From JAHDFB01 sp965658745 (GTDB taxonomy: Bacteria > Bacteroidota > Bacteroidia > Chitinophagales > Saprospiraceae), in contig CBFHTK010000002.1 in assembly GCA_965658745.1 (NCBI GenBank), positions 124,001 to 188,000 of the forward strand: a stretch of 64,000 nt of DNA. Reading direction: 5' to 3'. Positions 9,011 through 18,503 of this stretch are shown piece by piece. Both the position numbers and the translations under genes were made by a program. The notes below the pieces were generated by a model. It worked only from the letters and a program-made list of their open reading frames with translations. It was not told the origin of the DNA and did not search any database. Positions within the stretch are counted from its first letter, which is position 1, and every line of letters begins with the position of its first letter.

Positions 9011-9370
9011 TTAGTAGAGCTATACAAGGAATTTTCAACAAATGCGCCGTTTGTATTGCCTGCCTCATTTGATAAAAATGACTTTGAAAACCAATCTCAC
9101 GTCGAAAAGGTCACAATTGGAAGGATGGGAGAAAATGTAAAGATTCACGATGTAGTCGGTGACTCGGTAGAAAGACAAACAGGTGATTTTGGAGATTTTC
9201 CGAGTATGTTTCAAAAGTTTACCCCACTGTACAAAGACGAAGAAGCTAATTTTTATCAGGCTGGAGTATTTGTTGTAAATGGAAAATCATCCGCCCTTTC
9301 ATTTAGAAGAAGTGAGGGGATGATCGTCAATGATGATGCAGAATATATGCCCCATTTTATGTTGCGTTAG
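8993..9370 (+). CDS. Unknown protein encoded directly upstream of speD
   Basis: From the ATG at 8993 the product has 125 residues, starting MQSKATLVELYKEF. An earlier in-frame GTG at 8951 would put the start inside the speE remnant, so I prefer 8993. It has no signal peptide or membrane segment and looks like a small soluble protein (a central GDFGDFPSMFQKFTPLY, C-terminus YMPHFMLR). I do not recognise the family. It lies 27 bases before speD and is probably co-transcribed, so a polyamine-related role is possible by context only. Its 5' end coincides with the break in speE, so its own N-terminus may also be rearranged. Confidence 0.6.
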   Translation: MQSKATLVELYKEFSTNAPFVLPASFDKNDFENQSHVEKVTIGRMGENVKIHDVVGDSVERQTGDFGDFPSMFQKFTPLYKDEEANFYQAGVFVVNGKSSALSFRRSEGMIVNDDAEYMPHFMLR

Positions 9371-9397
9371 TCGGCAATATTTTAATTTAAGATTACA

Positions 9398-9769
9398 ATG
9401 GAATTTTTAGGCAAGCAGATATTTGTGGAATTTTATGATTGCGATGAATCGGATCTAAATGATAGTAATTACATCGGTCATCATATGGTTGAAGCAGCTA
9501 AGCATGCCAACGCCACTGTAGTTCAGCAATTTTTCCATGAATTTTCACCATACGGTGTAAGTGGTACAGTCGTAATTGCGGAATCACATATCAACATACA
9601 CACATGGCCCGAGTACGGTTACGCGGCGGTTGACATATTCTCTTGTGGAGAAAGTCTAAATCCATTTGAAGCCATCGAATATTTACGTAGCAAATTGAAA
9701 GCTAAGAAGGTGGAAACAAATACAATTAATAGGGGGGCTCTAAAGCACATTGCAGCATTAAAAGAGTAA
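9398..9769 (+). CDS. speD: S-adenosylmethionine decarboxylase proenzyme (prokaryotic class 1)
   Basis: 123 residues, the usual length for the small bacterial SpeD. It decarboxylates SAM to supply the aminopropyl donor for spermidine. The self-cleavage site is Glu62-Ser63 in AESHINIHTWPE; Ser63 becomes the pyruvoyl group. His68 and Cys83 (FSCG) match the catalytic positions known for the Thermotoga enzyme. The start MEFLGKQIFVEFYDCD is typical. It follows an unknown gene by 27 bases. The partner speE in this window is broken, so decarboxy-SAM may be used by a synthase encoded elsewhere. Confidence 0.95.
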   Translation: MEFLGKQIFVEFYDCDESDLNDSNYIGHHMVEAAKHANATVVQQFFHEFSPYGVSGTVVIAESHINIHTWPEYGYAAVDIFSCGESLNPFEAIEYLRSKLKAKKVETNTINRGALKHIAALKE

Positions 9770-9847
9770 GAAAAGATCTTTTTGTTGAAATTTATCTAGA
9801 CAACTGATTTTTTTTAGTTTAGATATATAAGATTTTAAATAAATCCT

Positions 9848-9855
9848 TACCTTTG
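9848..9855 (+). promoter_or_regulatory. -7 promoter box (TACCTTTG) for yceD-rpmF
   Basis: TACCTTTG is a perfect TAnnTTTG match, 28 bases before the yceD ATG at 9884, in an otherwise AT-rich spacer. Confidence 0.6.
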
Positions 9856-9883
9856 CGCTCCTAATACGAAGAAGTTCTTTGTC

Positions 9884-10411
9884 ATGAATCTTTTAAGATC
9901 ATTTACAATACCGGTTAAAGGCCTAAAAATGGGTCAGCATGAGTTTAGTTGGAAACTAGACGCTGATTTTTTCAAAGCTGTTAATCCGGAAAGTAATATA
10001 AATCCTGATCTCGAGGCTGTCGTTATTTTTGATAAACGTTCATCGATGTATATCTTGAACATTGAAATCAAAGGTGATGTCATAGACACTTGCGATCGCT
10101 GCTTAGAGACAATTCCTATTCCTATTGAAGGTAAATATGAGTTCTTTATTAAGCAGGGTACCAGTGAGGATGAAGCTGATCTGATATTCCTTGAGTCATT
10201 TGACGATGAGTTGAATATCGCGACTTATATATATGAGTATGCAGTTTTGTCTTTTCCATGGATCAAGACAATAGACTGTGATGATCTCGAGCCTAGACCT
10301 TGCAACACTAAATTATTGAAGAAGTGGGAGCAGGAAACTAAGCTAAGTGAAAAAGAAGAAGACAAGAATAGCGTTTGGGACGCATTAAATAAACTGAATT
10401 TAGATAAGTAA
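9884..10411 (+). CDS. yceD: DUF177 / YceD family protein
   Basis: 175 residues of the YceD (DUF177) family, which is linked to 23S rRNA accumulation and is almost always encoded next to rpmF. It shows the family's CxxC in TCDRCLETI (Cys70, Cys73), a following beta region (GKYEFFIKQG), and the later DCDDLEPRPC segment (Cys132, Cys140), a weakened form of the second cysteine cluster. It is 12 bases upstream of rpmF, the classic arrangement. Exact molecular role is unknown in the family. Confidence 0.88.
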   Translation: MNLLRSFTIPVKGLKMGQHEFSWKLDADFFKAVNPESNINPDLEAVVIFDKRSSMYILNIEIKGDVIDTCDRCLETIPIPIEGKYEFFIKQGTSEDEADLIFLESFDDELNIATYIYEYAVLSFPWIKTIDCDDLEPRPCNTKLLKKWEQETKLSEKEEDKNSVWDALNKLNLDK

Positions 10412-10423
10412 AAATAGTCCATT

Positions 10424-10621
10424 ATGGCACATCCGAAGAGTCGTATATCAAAACAAAGAAAGCGCAAGAGAAGAACGCATAAAAAAGCGACTCCTGCTCA
10501 GATTTCTATTTGTAAAACTACTGGTGTAGCTCACCAAATGCATCGCGCATACTGGCATGAAGGTAATATGTATTACAAAGGCCAAGTTGTGATAGAAGCT
10601 GAAGCAGAAGAGTTCGAGTAA
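10424..10621 (+). CDS. rpmF: 50S ribosomal protein L32
   Basis: 65 residues, starting MAHPKSRISKQRKRKRRTHK, the diagnostic L32 N-terminus. The zinc-ribbon cysteines of C+ L32 are missing: only one Cys remains (SICKTTG) and the second pair is replaced by HRAYWHEGNMYY. From memory, such zinc-free L32 is common in this phylum. It is co-transcribed with yceD and followed by a hairpin terminator. Confidence 0.95.
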   Translation: MAHPKSRISKQRKRKRRTHKKATPAQISICKTTGVAHQMHRAYWHEGNMYYKGQVVIEAEAEEFE

Positions 10622-10641
10622 GTAGATTTCTCAAAAATAAA

Positions 10642-10690
10642 ATAAGTAAGCTCCGCACATGATAACTCAAGTGATGGAGCTTTTCTTATT
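10642..10690 (+). terminator. Intrinsic terminator after rpmF
   Basis: AAGCTCC (10648-10654) pairs with GGAGCTT (10676-10682). The flanks AATAAG and CTTATT extend the stem, and T-rich sequence follows. Confidence 0.6.
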
Positions 10691-10725
10691 TCTATTCGTT
10701 TCATTAGCTAATCTTAGGTAAAATT

Positions 10726-11106
10726 ATGAAAACAATCATTTCAACGAGTAAAGCTCCTAGTGCCGTAGGAGCCTATAATCAAGCTGTTTTAGCATCTGGA
10801 ACACTTTACGTTTCTGGACAGATAGCTATCGATCCTACTACTGGTTCTTTGGTTTTAGATTCAATTGAGGGTGAGACACATCAAGTGATGAAGAACTTGG
10901 GTTCTGTGCTTGAGGAAGCGGGAATGAGCTACGAAAATATAGTCAAGTGCTCTGTTTTTGTTTCTGATATGGAAATGTATAGTAGGATTAATGCTGTCTA
11001 CGCTTCTTATTTTGACGAAGAAACTGCTCCTGCTAGAGAATTAGTCGAAGTGGCAAATTTACCTAAGTATGTAAATGTTGAAATAAGTTGTATATCCGTA
11101 AAGTAA
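10726..11106 (+). CDS. ridA: RidA family enamine/imine deaminase
   Basis: 126 residues, full length for RidA. It hydrolyses reactive enamine/imine intermediates released by PLP enzymes such as threonine dehydratase, protecting other PLP enzymes in the cytoplasm. Diagnostic segments are AVGAYNQAV, LYVSGQIAIDP, and APARELVEVANLPKYVNVEI with the substrate-binding Arg104 and Glu119. It lies 6 bases upstream of trpS, so they are likely co-transcribed. Confidence 0.93.
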   Translation: MKTIISTSKAPSAVGAYNQAVLASGTLYVSGQIAIDPTTGSLVLDSIEGETHQVMKNLGSVLEEAGMSYENIVKCSVFVSDMEMYSRINAVYASYFDEETAPARELVEVANLPKYVNVEISCISVK

Positions 11107-11112
11107 AATATT

Positions 11113-12123
11113 ATGAGTCAACCAACTAAAACCGTATTATCATGTATTCAGCCAACCGGGTACATGCATTTTGGCAACTATTTTGGTGCCATCAAGAATT
11201 GGGTAAGTTTACAGGAGTCATATGACTGCGTCTATGGTGTGGTAGATTATCACGCAATGACGATGCCGTTTGATATCAAGAAGCTAAGAAACAATAGCTG
11301 GGAATTAATATATAATTTGATGGCTGTTGGTGTGAAAACCGAAAATCTATTTGTTCAATCGTTGGTGCCTGAGCATACGGAGCTTTCTTGGATATTTAAC
11401 TGCTTTTGTTCATATGGCCATTTAAGTCGAATGACTCAGTTTAAGGACAAAGGTAAGGATGTGAAGGAAAAAGGTGCTGAGAGTTTTATTTCAGCGGGCT
11501 TGTTTGACTACCCAGTATTACAAGCAGCAGATATTTTGATATATAAGGCTGATTTTGTACCTGTAGGAAAAGATCAAGATCAACATCTCGAGCTATCTAG
11601 AGCAATCGCACAGAGATTCAATCATGTAGTCGGTAAGGAGTACTTCAAAATGCCAGAAACATTGCATACTGAAACACCAAAGATTAAATCAACTGCTGAT
11701 CCTTCCAAGAAAATGAGTAAGTCAGCAGGTGAGAAGCACTACATTAATGTTTTCGCAGAGGAAGCACGACTTCGCAAGCAGATAAAATCTGCAGTCACGG
11801 ACGTGGGAACAGAAGAAGGTAAAATGAGTGACGGAGTGGCAAATTTATTTGAACTTCTCAAAGCTTGCGAAAAAATGGAAGCTCATGATAGTCTCGTTGA
11901 TTCATTCAATCATGGTACACTCAAGTATGTAGATTTGAAAGAAGCAACTGCAGATGCACTAGTTGAACTGTCTCAGGCATTCATTGAAAAGCGGAATGAA
12001 ATCACAGCTGATAAGCGAGCGGTGAAATATCAGATTAAGCAGTCTTCAGCTGAGATAAGAAAGAAGGCACAAGAGACATTGAGAGAGGTAAAGGAATTGA
12101 TAGGGCTTATGAATGTTAAGTAA
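11113..12123 (+). CDS. trpS: Tryptophanyl-tRNA synthetase
   Basis: 336 residues, a class I synthetase charging tRNA-Trp. The HIGH-like motif is HFGN (19-22) within QPTGYMHFGNYFG, and the KMSKS loop is intact at 200-204 in PSKKMSKSAGE. The DYHAMTMP segment after the first strand and the QDQHLELSRAIAQRFN segment are typical of TrpS. It follows ridA closely and ends at a shared bidirectional hairpin with the convergent FAH gene. Confidence 0.97.
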   Translation: MSQPTKTVLSCIQPTGYMHFGNYFGAIKNWVSLQESYDCVYGVVDYHAMTMPFDIKKLRNNSWELIYNLMAVGVKTENLFVQSLVPEHTELSWIFNCFCSYGHLSRMTQFKDKGKDVKEKGAESFISAGLFDYPVLQAADILIYKADFVPVGKDQDQHLELSRAIAQRFNHVVGKEYFKMPETLHTETPKIKSTADPSKKMSKSAGEKHYINVFAEEARLRKQIKSAVTDVGTEEGKMSDGVANLFELLKACEKMEAHDSLVDSFNHGTLKYVDLKEATADALVELSQAFIEKRNEITADKRAVKYQIKQSSAEIRKKAQETLREVKELIGLMNVK

Positions 12124-12161
12124 GAGCGAATCCGAAGTACTTATAGGCAGATTATAAATAC

Positions 12162-12206
12162 AAATCCATGTTTACTTTATTTGGCAAGTGAACATGGATT
12201 TTTTTT
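12162..12206. terminator. Bidirectional terminator between trpS and the FAH-family gene
   Basis: AAATCCATGTT (12162-12172) pairs with AACATGGATTT (12191-12201), with a T run to 12206 on the plus strand. On the minus strand the same hairpin follows, and slightly overlaps, the stop of the FAH-family gene. Confidence 0.75.
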
Positions 12207-12783
12207 GTATGAAGCCTTCTAGTTTGTCTCCAATCTTAATTGACCCAACACCAGCAGGAGTACCAGTATATATTAAGTCACCAGTTTGCAATGTAAAATA
12301 CTGCGAAAGATGACAAATCAATGTGTCAATGTCAAAAAGCATATCCTTTGAGGTTCCAACTTGCACTTCTTCGCCATTCTTTTCAAGATGGAACTCAATT
12401 CCAGTTTCTAAAGCTGATGTTTCAAGAGGAATGAAATCGGATATCACAGCTGAAAAGTCAAATGCCTTTGCTTTTTCCCATGGATGTCCTTTTGCTTTGG
12501 CTTTTTCCTGAATATCTCTTGCTGTAAAGTCAATTCCTAAACCGATTTCATCATAGTATCCGCGTGCAAATTGCGGTTGTATCGATCGGCCATTCTTCTT
12601 AATCTTGATCACTAGCTCAACTTCAAAATGAATGTTTTCACTGAAAGAAGGATGGTAGAAATCCTTATTATCCTTAAGTAGAGCGGTTGGTGGTTTCATG
12701 AAAACAAGAGGCTCCGAAGGAACTTGATTTCCTAGTTCCTTTGCGTGATCAACATAATTTCTTCCAATGCAGAAAATTTTCAT
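12172..12783 (-). CDS. Fumarylacetoacetate hydrolase (FAH) family protein
   Basis: The start MKIFCIGRNY at 12783 (203 residues) is chosen over one 7 codons upstream because a TAGCTTTG -7 box covers that upstream ATG, so transcription begins inside the extension. FAH-fold enzymes cleave or decarboxylate beta-dicarbonyl substrates such as acylpyruvates. Metal ligands are visible: HFEVELVI (Glu54, Glu56) and GLGIDFTARD (Asp85). GDLIYTGTPAGVG is the characteristic C-terminal motif. Length fits the short YcgM-type acylpyruvases. The precise substrate is not determinable. It converges with trpS. Confidence 0.9.
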   Translation of the reverse strand: MKIFCIGRNYVDHAKELGNQVPSEPLVFMKPPTALLKDNKDFYHPSFSENIHFEVELVIKIKKNGRSIQPQFARGYYDEIGLGIDFTARDIQEKAKAKGHPWEKAKAFDFSAVISDFIPLETSALETGIEFHLEKNGEEVQVGTSKDMLFDIDTLICHLSQYFTLQTGDLIYTGTPAGVGSIKIGDKLEGFIQKKSMFTCQIK

Positions 12784-12801
12784 GATATACTTTTTAGACT
12801 T

Positions 12802-12809
12802 CAAAGCTA
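12802..12809 (-). promoter_or_regulatory. -7 promoter box (TAGCTTTG) that decides the FAH gene start
   Basis: The minus strand reads TAGCTTTG, matching TAnnTTTG, 18 bases before the ATG at 12783. The box overlaps an upstream in-frame ATG (12802-12804), arguing against use of that codon. Confidence 0.6.
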
Positions 12810-13092
12810 AGGTTTCTAGTCATTTTACCCAATAGAAGAATCCGTACTATCGATACCCCAAATTGATTTCTCTGACTAGGTCTACATCTTTCTTTTATAA
12901 ATATCTAGTAGTTCAAGCACTACGAATATAAAAATCATGATATGATTCAAGACTTGGTACGATTCATGCAGTAGTAGAACTGAGTGGTGAATTTATATAT
13001 GCCATTAAGTTATAATATATTGATTAACAGGGTCTTGTGTTTGTGAACTTTTCTTTAGAAGTTGACAAAAAGTAGATGAAAGAATAGTAAGT

Positions 13093-16000
13093 ATGAGAAT
13101 TGTACTAATATTTTGGGGGTTGTTCTGCATAAATTTTATGCTGAGTGGACAAGTGAATTGTAATGAGACGCTCATTGTAGATGGTGACCCAACTACTTGC
13201 GTAGCTATCGATATGGATCTAGTGACTTATGAGACGGTCCTAGGTAGTTGCATCCCAGAGGAAAGCAATTACAATGCATGGCTAGCATTCACAGCAGATG
13301 GTCCTGATATGAACATAACTAGCTCACATGCATCAAATGCAAATGTACTCTTTACACTCGTCAGATTTACTGGCCAAGATTGTGATCCAGTGAAGTATGA
13401 AGAAATAGCTTGTGGAATAAATCAGATTAATGAAATTGATATCCTTACTATAGGAGAACTCTATCATGTCATTGTGCACGTAGAAGGTAATGTAGGAGGA
13501 GAGACTGAAGTCTGTGTATATAATCCAGACATTACACCTGCCCCGGTAAATGACTTGCCATGTGCCGCAATTGAATTGATCCCAGACAGCACTTGTGTAA
13601 TTGGAACGACTACTTACGCTGAACCAGATGAAAATGTCTTTCATTGTGCACCTGCTATGGAAAATGAGGTCTGGTACAAGTTCACAACTGGAGATTCTCT
13701 TGTTTTTGGTGTACAAGTATTTTTACATAATGTTAGTATGACTGGCGATTTCCGCGTTAAACTTATGGAATTCGGTTTTCAAGACTGTACCCAAGAATCC
13801 GTTATTCGACAACAATATTGTGGAAGTGAATTCGGCTTAGTTTTAGAGTACGTTACGTTAGAGCCAAACCATGAATATTACGTAGCTGTTGCTTCAGATG
13901 AGGAAACGCAGGGTGATTTTGAGATTTGTCTAAAGCAAATGTATGCCGACCCCAATACAGATCCTTGTCAAGCGACGGAAATATCTCCAAATCAGGAATG
14001 TATCACGTTTGATACCTACTATAGCCTATTTGAGTATGACCTACCATCATGTGATTTTTCTAATCAAAAACTTTGGTATCAGTTTTATACAGGTGAACAT
14101 CTTGATGATATTAATATCTCTCTTTCTAAACTAGAAGATGATGAGAGTGTATTTATTGGCCTAGGTTATTTTCAGGGAAATTTCTGCGAAAATACCTTTG
14201 TTTGGGTTGATTCATACTGTGGAAATGTGGAAGATGCATCTTTAGTTTATGATGATTTACTTCCCTTCCAAATCTATCATATTGTCATCGGTACCAACTA
14301 CGGTTTTACCGGTGAATTTGAACTTTGTGTTAATGGAGATTATAATTCGCCATATACAAATGGTTCACCCTGTACCGCTTATCAGATTGATGATTTTGCT
14401 GGATGTGTTAGCGGGTCGAATATTTATGGACAGACGAATTCACAAGATACTTTATGCTATGGAATTGCGCCAATCACTGAGAATTGGTATAAAGTACCAC
14501 TAGAAAGATATGACCACAGTATTGATGTGAGCTATACCGCTATCAATACTATTCCTGTTCATCGGCTTCAAATAGGGTATTTCGAGAATGGTTGCTTGGA
14601 TTCTTTCCAAGTCCAAAGTGAATTTTGTAATATTCCGCAAGAGTCAAGCCTGTCAGCAAGTTTTCCTGACTCAATAGAGTTTGCTTATATAAATGTAGGA
14701 CTACCAGCAAATCAGGAATACTTCTACTCACTTTGTATCAACCCTCTTGATTTAGCACAGCTGTGTTTTGACGGTGATTTCTGTCAAACTGCATTAGATC
14801 AAGGTGAGATTGAGCTAGATTCAACAAACTGCTGGGAAGTATGTACTTTTGGTGCTACACGAGAAAATTCCACAAACAATTTTACCTCGAGATTTCCAAC
14901 ATCATGGTATAAGTTCACAACTGGTGAAGGGGTGGATTTGCTTAATTTAACTTTGGAGCAACCGACGTTTCCTAGCTTTTTTATCGGACTTAAGAAAGCC
15001 GATGATTGTGCAGAAGATGGTTTTGATGTATTTCGATATATCCAAATCACTGATCATTCAGATTGGAGTATAGATGTTGATTCTGATACAGAGTATTTGT
15101 TAGCTATCTGCGCAATTTCTGAATTAGGAGCTACAGCAAATATTTGTCTTGATGGACTTGCGTCAAATAGATGTCCTATAGATGATAAATTGTCGGTAGT
15201 CAATACTTCGATGGGGTCCCCTTTTTCAGGTCCATTTCAAGAAGGTGAGCAGGTTAGTTTTTGTTACACTATTGAATCATTCGATGTAATATCTGAGTTT
15301 AGTTGTCAGTGGCTGCAAGGAATTGTTCCAACTTTTGGACATTCTTGGGATCAAGTTTCTTTTGATTCTTTGGGTAAACCAATTTCAAGTACCAATATAG
15401 TTCCACTCAATAATGAAACGGAATGGGGTTGGAGAAATGACGTGCATTCTAAAATGGATAGTGAATATCGAAGGCTTTCTATGAGTAATCAAGGTCTTCA
15501 GATATGCCACAGTGATCAATCAGAATGTGAAGGCGTGGAGTTACACGCAGGTGATGAATTACCGGCTGGTTGGTATGCGTGGAATTACAGCCAAGGTTTT
15601 ATGCATCCAGATAGTACATATGGCGATGGTATATTTTGTAATCAAAATAATGGTCCGTGGAACGTCTGTTTCGACCTGCTAGTAGGAGATCTCACTACCG
15701 ATGTTGATTTATCGGTAGATATCCATACTTTCTCCGATGGTGAAATTGGTTTAGGAGGAACTCCCGATACATCTTGCATGGCAGATTTTCCTATAGTGAA
15801 CTCATACTACATACAGTGTGATCAAACTCCTTTAGATAGTTTGATGCAGATTTCAACTTGTTCCGGTATAACAACAACAATTAATCTTCCAGAAGATCAA
15901 TTCTTCTTCTGGTTTTACATAGACAACCCACGAGTTCAGGGAGAAACCACAGGTTCGGGTTCGGAACTTACGATTTCGTTGTCGACGGATGATTTGACTG

Positions 16001-17970
16001 TCTCAACTGCACAGTATTTTGTGCAGGCGTACAGCAGTAACGGCTGTCATCTTGCCAACTATGAAATACTGATAGATGTTTATCCAGCATTGGATATTCC
16101 AAGGCCAGATTTATTTACAATATGTCAACGCGACAGTGTTTCGATGCAAGATATTCTGCCTCTTCAAGACTATATAATCGGGGATTTCTATGTTGATTGG
16201 AATAGTCCGATATTGGAAGATTTACCAAATGCTTACTGGGCAGGCAGTGCTGATACGATTATTCCATATCAAGTTATTTCAGCTGCGGGATGTTTTTCTC
16301 AAGACACGATTGCGATACACGTTGAAGATGTGATCGTCGAGGGGGAGGTTTTTCCTTACACAGTATGTCGCGATGACCAGCTAAATCTGCAAGACGTGAT
16401 TGACTTAAATAGCCTAATCGACGATCCATTTACAGTTGATTGGGACTATGGTAATCTTGAAGATGTTACAAATCCCGATACCTCATTTATGGCTTCGACT
16501 GACATTCCTTTCGTCTTAACTGGAGAAAATGGCTGTCAATATAGCGATGTTCTAGAGATTACTGTTCCATTTGTTGATGTAACAGTTTTGGGCAAGAATC
16601 GATATTGTTCAACGGACACAGTTTCTATTTCGGCAGGCTATAGTTTCGATCTTCCACATGAGAAATTTTGGATATATCCAAATGGCGATACACTTTATTC
16701 AGAGGGAATTGCAAGACCAGCTGAATTATTTCAGGATGGAACCAATTACCTTGAATTTCATTTATTTACAGAAGAAGGATGCCCTTTTTATGACTATGAT
16801 ACAATCGAGATTTATAGAGTGCCAGAATTTACTTTTAATCAAGATACTTTTGGCCTAGGAGTATGTTCGTATGATAGTTTGCTACTGGAAGTTGAATTGA
16901 GCACAAATACATATGATCCTGTGTGGTCTACACCAGAAGGTACTATTGTGACTGAGTCTTATTTTATTTCTACACCTGGAACTTATACAATCTTATCAGG
17001 ATATCAAGATGGGACATTAGATTGCAGTAATACAGAAACTTTTGACCTTAGTCATTATCCTGACGTAAATACCGATCTAACTTATGATGAAATTGTATGT
17101 GAAGGGGATTCTACCATAGTTGCTTTCAGTAATCCTAATAATATTTTTGTTTGGTCTACAGGTAACTTTAGTTCAGAAGAAAAGCTTCCGTCAGGTGAGT
17201 ATCAAGTCACAGTGAGCAATCCTGACGGATGTAAAGACTTCTTTGAAATATCAGTAGATAGTCAAGCGCTACCGAATCCTACGTTTAGCTTCGTAGATAT
17301 GATCTGTGATGGTGACTCGGTTTGGATTAATACTGCAGAAGATGATTCTTACAACTATTTATGGATAGACTCTTCTGACAGTTCTGCTTATCTTAGCTAC
17401 GGCGGAGAAGAAAGTGTATATGTTACCGATAATCTAGGATGCCTCGACAGCTTTAGTTTTGAAATTGAAGTGATAGAAGTTCCAGTGGTGGACTTTAGTT
17501 ACAGTATAACACAAGATACCTTGTTTCTCTTTGATAATTCGACAGAAATAGGAGAATGCCAGTGGATGATCAACGATGATTTACTAGGTATTGCAGGGGA
17601 TACAGTTCTCATTTTGCCGGAAGGCGATTATATAGTTTCACTTACGTGCGATAATCAAGGTTGTACGGATTTTCAATTGGAAAATATAACGGTCGAGGTT
17701 GTTATTGTTATCTCCAATAAAGAATTTGAGGATACGCCTTGGCAATTATTCCCAAATCCAAATTCGGGATTATTTGAAATCGAATTTTCTAATCTTGAGT
17801 ACATTGAGCAAGTCGAAATCATAGATTTACAGGGTTCAGTCAAGCACACACAAGTGGTTGCAAGTTCACAAAAAAGTTTACTCATTGATGCACAACTAAA
17901 CAGTGGAGCATATTTCCTACGAGTTCAAACTCCTGATGGAATTAAGATTCGAGCTTTTGTGGTTCAGTAA
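13093..17970 (+). CDS. Giant T9SS-secreted protein with five repeated N-terminal modules
   Basis: 1625 residues with a signal peptide (about 1-20, ending SGQ). Five repeats of about 130 residues follow (roughly 22-150, 153-285, 290-415, 420-555, 558-690). Most carry an xxWYKFxTG-like motif (EVWYKFTTGD, LWYQFYTGE, SWYKFTTGE) and paired cysteines, and end in a strand such as GDFEICL; they look like beta-sandwich pre-peptidase-C-like modules. Residues about 700-930 hold a cysteine-poor region with QWLQGIVPTFGHSWDQVSF. Ig-like strands continue to about 1540. The last 80 or so residues are a type A T9SS sorting domain (WQLFPNPNSGLFEIEF, LQGSVKHTQ, SGAYFLRVQTPDG). No catalytic motif is seen, so a surface adhesin or scaffold is likeliest. 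Monocistronic. Confidence 0.8.
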   Translation: MRIVLIFWGLFCINFMLSGQVNCNETLIVDGDPTTCVAIDMDLVTYETVLGSCIPEESNYNAWLAFTADGPDMNITSSHASNANVLFTLVRFTGQDCDPVKYEEIACGINQINEIDILTIGELYHVIVHVEGNVGGETEVCVYNPDITPAPVNDLPCAAIELIPDSTCVIGTTTYAEPDENVFHCAPAMENEVWYKFTTGDSLVFGVQVFLHNVSMTGDFRVKLMEFGFQDCTQESVIRQQYCGSEFGLVLEYVTLEPNHEYYVAVASDEETQGDFEICLKQMYADPNTDPCQATEISPNQECITFDTYYSLFEYDLPSCDFSNQKLWYQFYTGEHLDDINISLSKLEDDESVFIGLGYFQGNFCENTFVWVDSYCGNVEDASLVYDDLLPFQIYHIVIGTNYGFTGEFELCVNGDYNSPYTNGSPCTAYQIDDFAGCVSGSNIYGQTNSQDTLCYGIAPITENWYKVPLERYDHSIDVSYTAINTIPVHRLQIGYFENGCLDSFQVQSEFCNIPQESSLSASFPDSIEFAYINVGLPANQEYFYSLCINPLDLAQLCFDGDFCQTALDQGEIELDSTNCWEVCTFGATRENSTNNFTSRFPTSWYKFTTGEGVDLLNLTLEQPTFPSFFIGLKKADDCAEDGFDVFRYIQITDHSDWSIDVDSDTEYLLAICAISELGATANICLDGLASNRCPIDDKLSVVNTSMGSPFSGPFQEGEQVSFCYTIESFDVISEFSCQWLQGIVPTFGHSWDQVSFDSLGKPISSTNIVPLNNETEWGWRNDVHSKMDSEYRRLSMSNQGLQICHSDQSECEGVELHAGDELPAGWYAWNYSQGFMHPDSTYGDGIFCNQNNGPWNVCFDLLVGDLTTDVDLSVDIHTFSDGEIGLGGTPDTSCMADFPIVNSYYIQCDQTPLDSLMQISTCSGITTTINLPEDQFFFWFYIDNPRVQGETTGSGSELTISLSTDDLTVSTAQYFVQAYSSNGCHLANYEILIDVYPALDIPRPDLFTICQRDSVSMQDILPLQDYIIGDFYVDWNSPILEDLPNAYWAGSADTIIPYQVISAAGCFSQDTIAIHVEDVIVEGEVFPYTVCRDDQLNLQDVIDLNSLIDDPFTVDWDYGNLEDVTNPDTSFMASTDIPFVLTGENGCQYSDVLEITVPFVDVTVLGKNRYCSTDTVSISAGYSFDLPHEKFWIYPNGDTLYSEGIARPAELFQDGTNYLEFHLFTEEGCPFYDYDTIEIYRVPEFTFNQDTFGLGVCSYDSLLLEVELSTNTYDPVWSTPEGTIVTESYFISTPGTYTILSGYQDGTLDCSNTETFDLSHYPDVNTDLTYDEIVCEGDSTIVAFSNPNNIFVWSTGNFSSEEKLPSGEYQVTVSNPDGCKDFFEISVDSQALPNPTFSFVDMICDGDSVWINTAEDDSYNYLWIDSSDSSAYLSYGGEESVYVTDNLGCLDSFSFEIEVIEVPVVDFSYSITQDTLFLFDNSTEIGECQWMINDDLLGIAGDTVLILPEGDYIVSLTCDNQGCTDFQLENITVEVVIVISNKEFEDTPWQLFPNPNSGLFEIEFSNLEYIEQVEIIDLQGSVKHTQVVASSQKSLLIDAQLNSGAYFLRVQTPDGIKIRAFVVQ

Positions 17971-18104
17971 GCAGATCTAAGGCATTAAGTATTTCTGCAA
18001 AATATCAGACTTGAAGACACTTGTCACCAAGATATTTTTGTAGTATATTTCATGTAAACTGACTCAATAAGGTTTCAATTATATCAATAGTTCAAAACCA
18101 GCTT

Positions 18105-18503
18105 GTGGTCTCGAAATTTGACAATTACCCTAATAAGGTAAAACCTCAGATGGATAACTTAAGAAGTCTGATTCTTCAAACAGCAGAAGAGATAGATAGT
18201 ATTTCCGAGATGGAAGAGACGCTTAAATGGGGAGAACCAAGTTATTTAGTTAAGAATGGTAGCACTATTAGGATTGATTGGAAATCAAGAGCTCCAAATC
18301 AGTATGCCATCTATTTTAAATGCACTTCTAGTCTTGTGGAGACATTCAAAGTCATCTTTGGTGACCTATTCAAATACGAAAAGAATAGGGCTATCGTTTT
18401 TGAGATCGATGAAAAAGTACCGACTGAGGAATTGAAAATGTGTATCGGAATGGCATTACAGTATCATGATCTAAAGAACAAGCCTCTATTGGGATATAAG
18501 TGA
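18105..18503 (+). CDS. DUF1801 family protein
   Basis: 132 residues, cytoplasmic. The FDNYPNKVKPQM start, EETLKWGEPSYLV and RAPNQYAIYFKCTS are hallmark segments of DUF1801 (YdhG-like) proteins. Biochemical function is not known for the family. It starts 134 bases after the T9SS giant with no obvious shared operon, and the MITE-like element lies downstream. Confidence 0.85.
   Translation: MVSKFDNYPNKVKPQMDNLRSLILQTAEEIDSISEMEETLKWGEPSYLVKNGSTIRIDWKSRAPNQYAIYFKCTSSLVETFKVIFGDLFKYEKNRAIVFEIDEKVPTEELKMCIGMALQYHDLKNKPLLGYK

Noticed and set aside
12784..12804. Upstream ATG for the FAH-family protein
   Set aside because: It overlaps the TAGCTTTG promoter box, and MKIFCIGRNY is the family's usual N-terminus.
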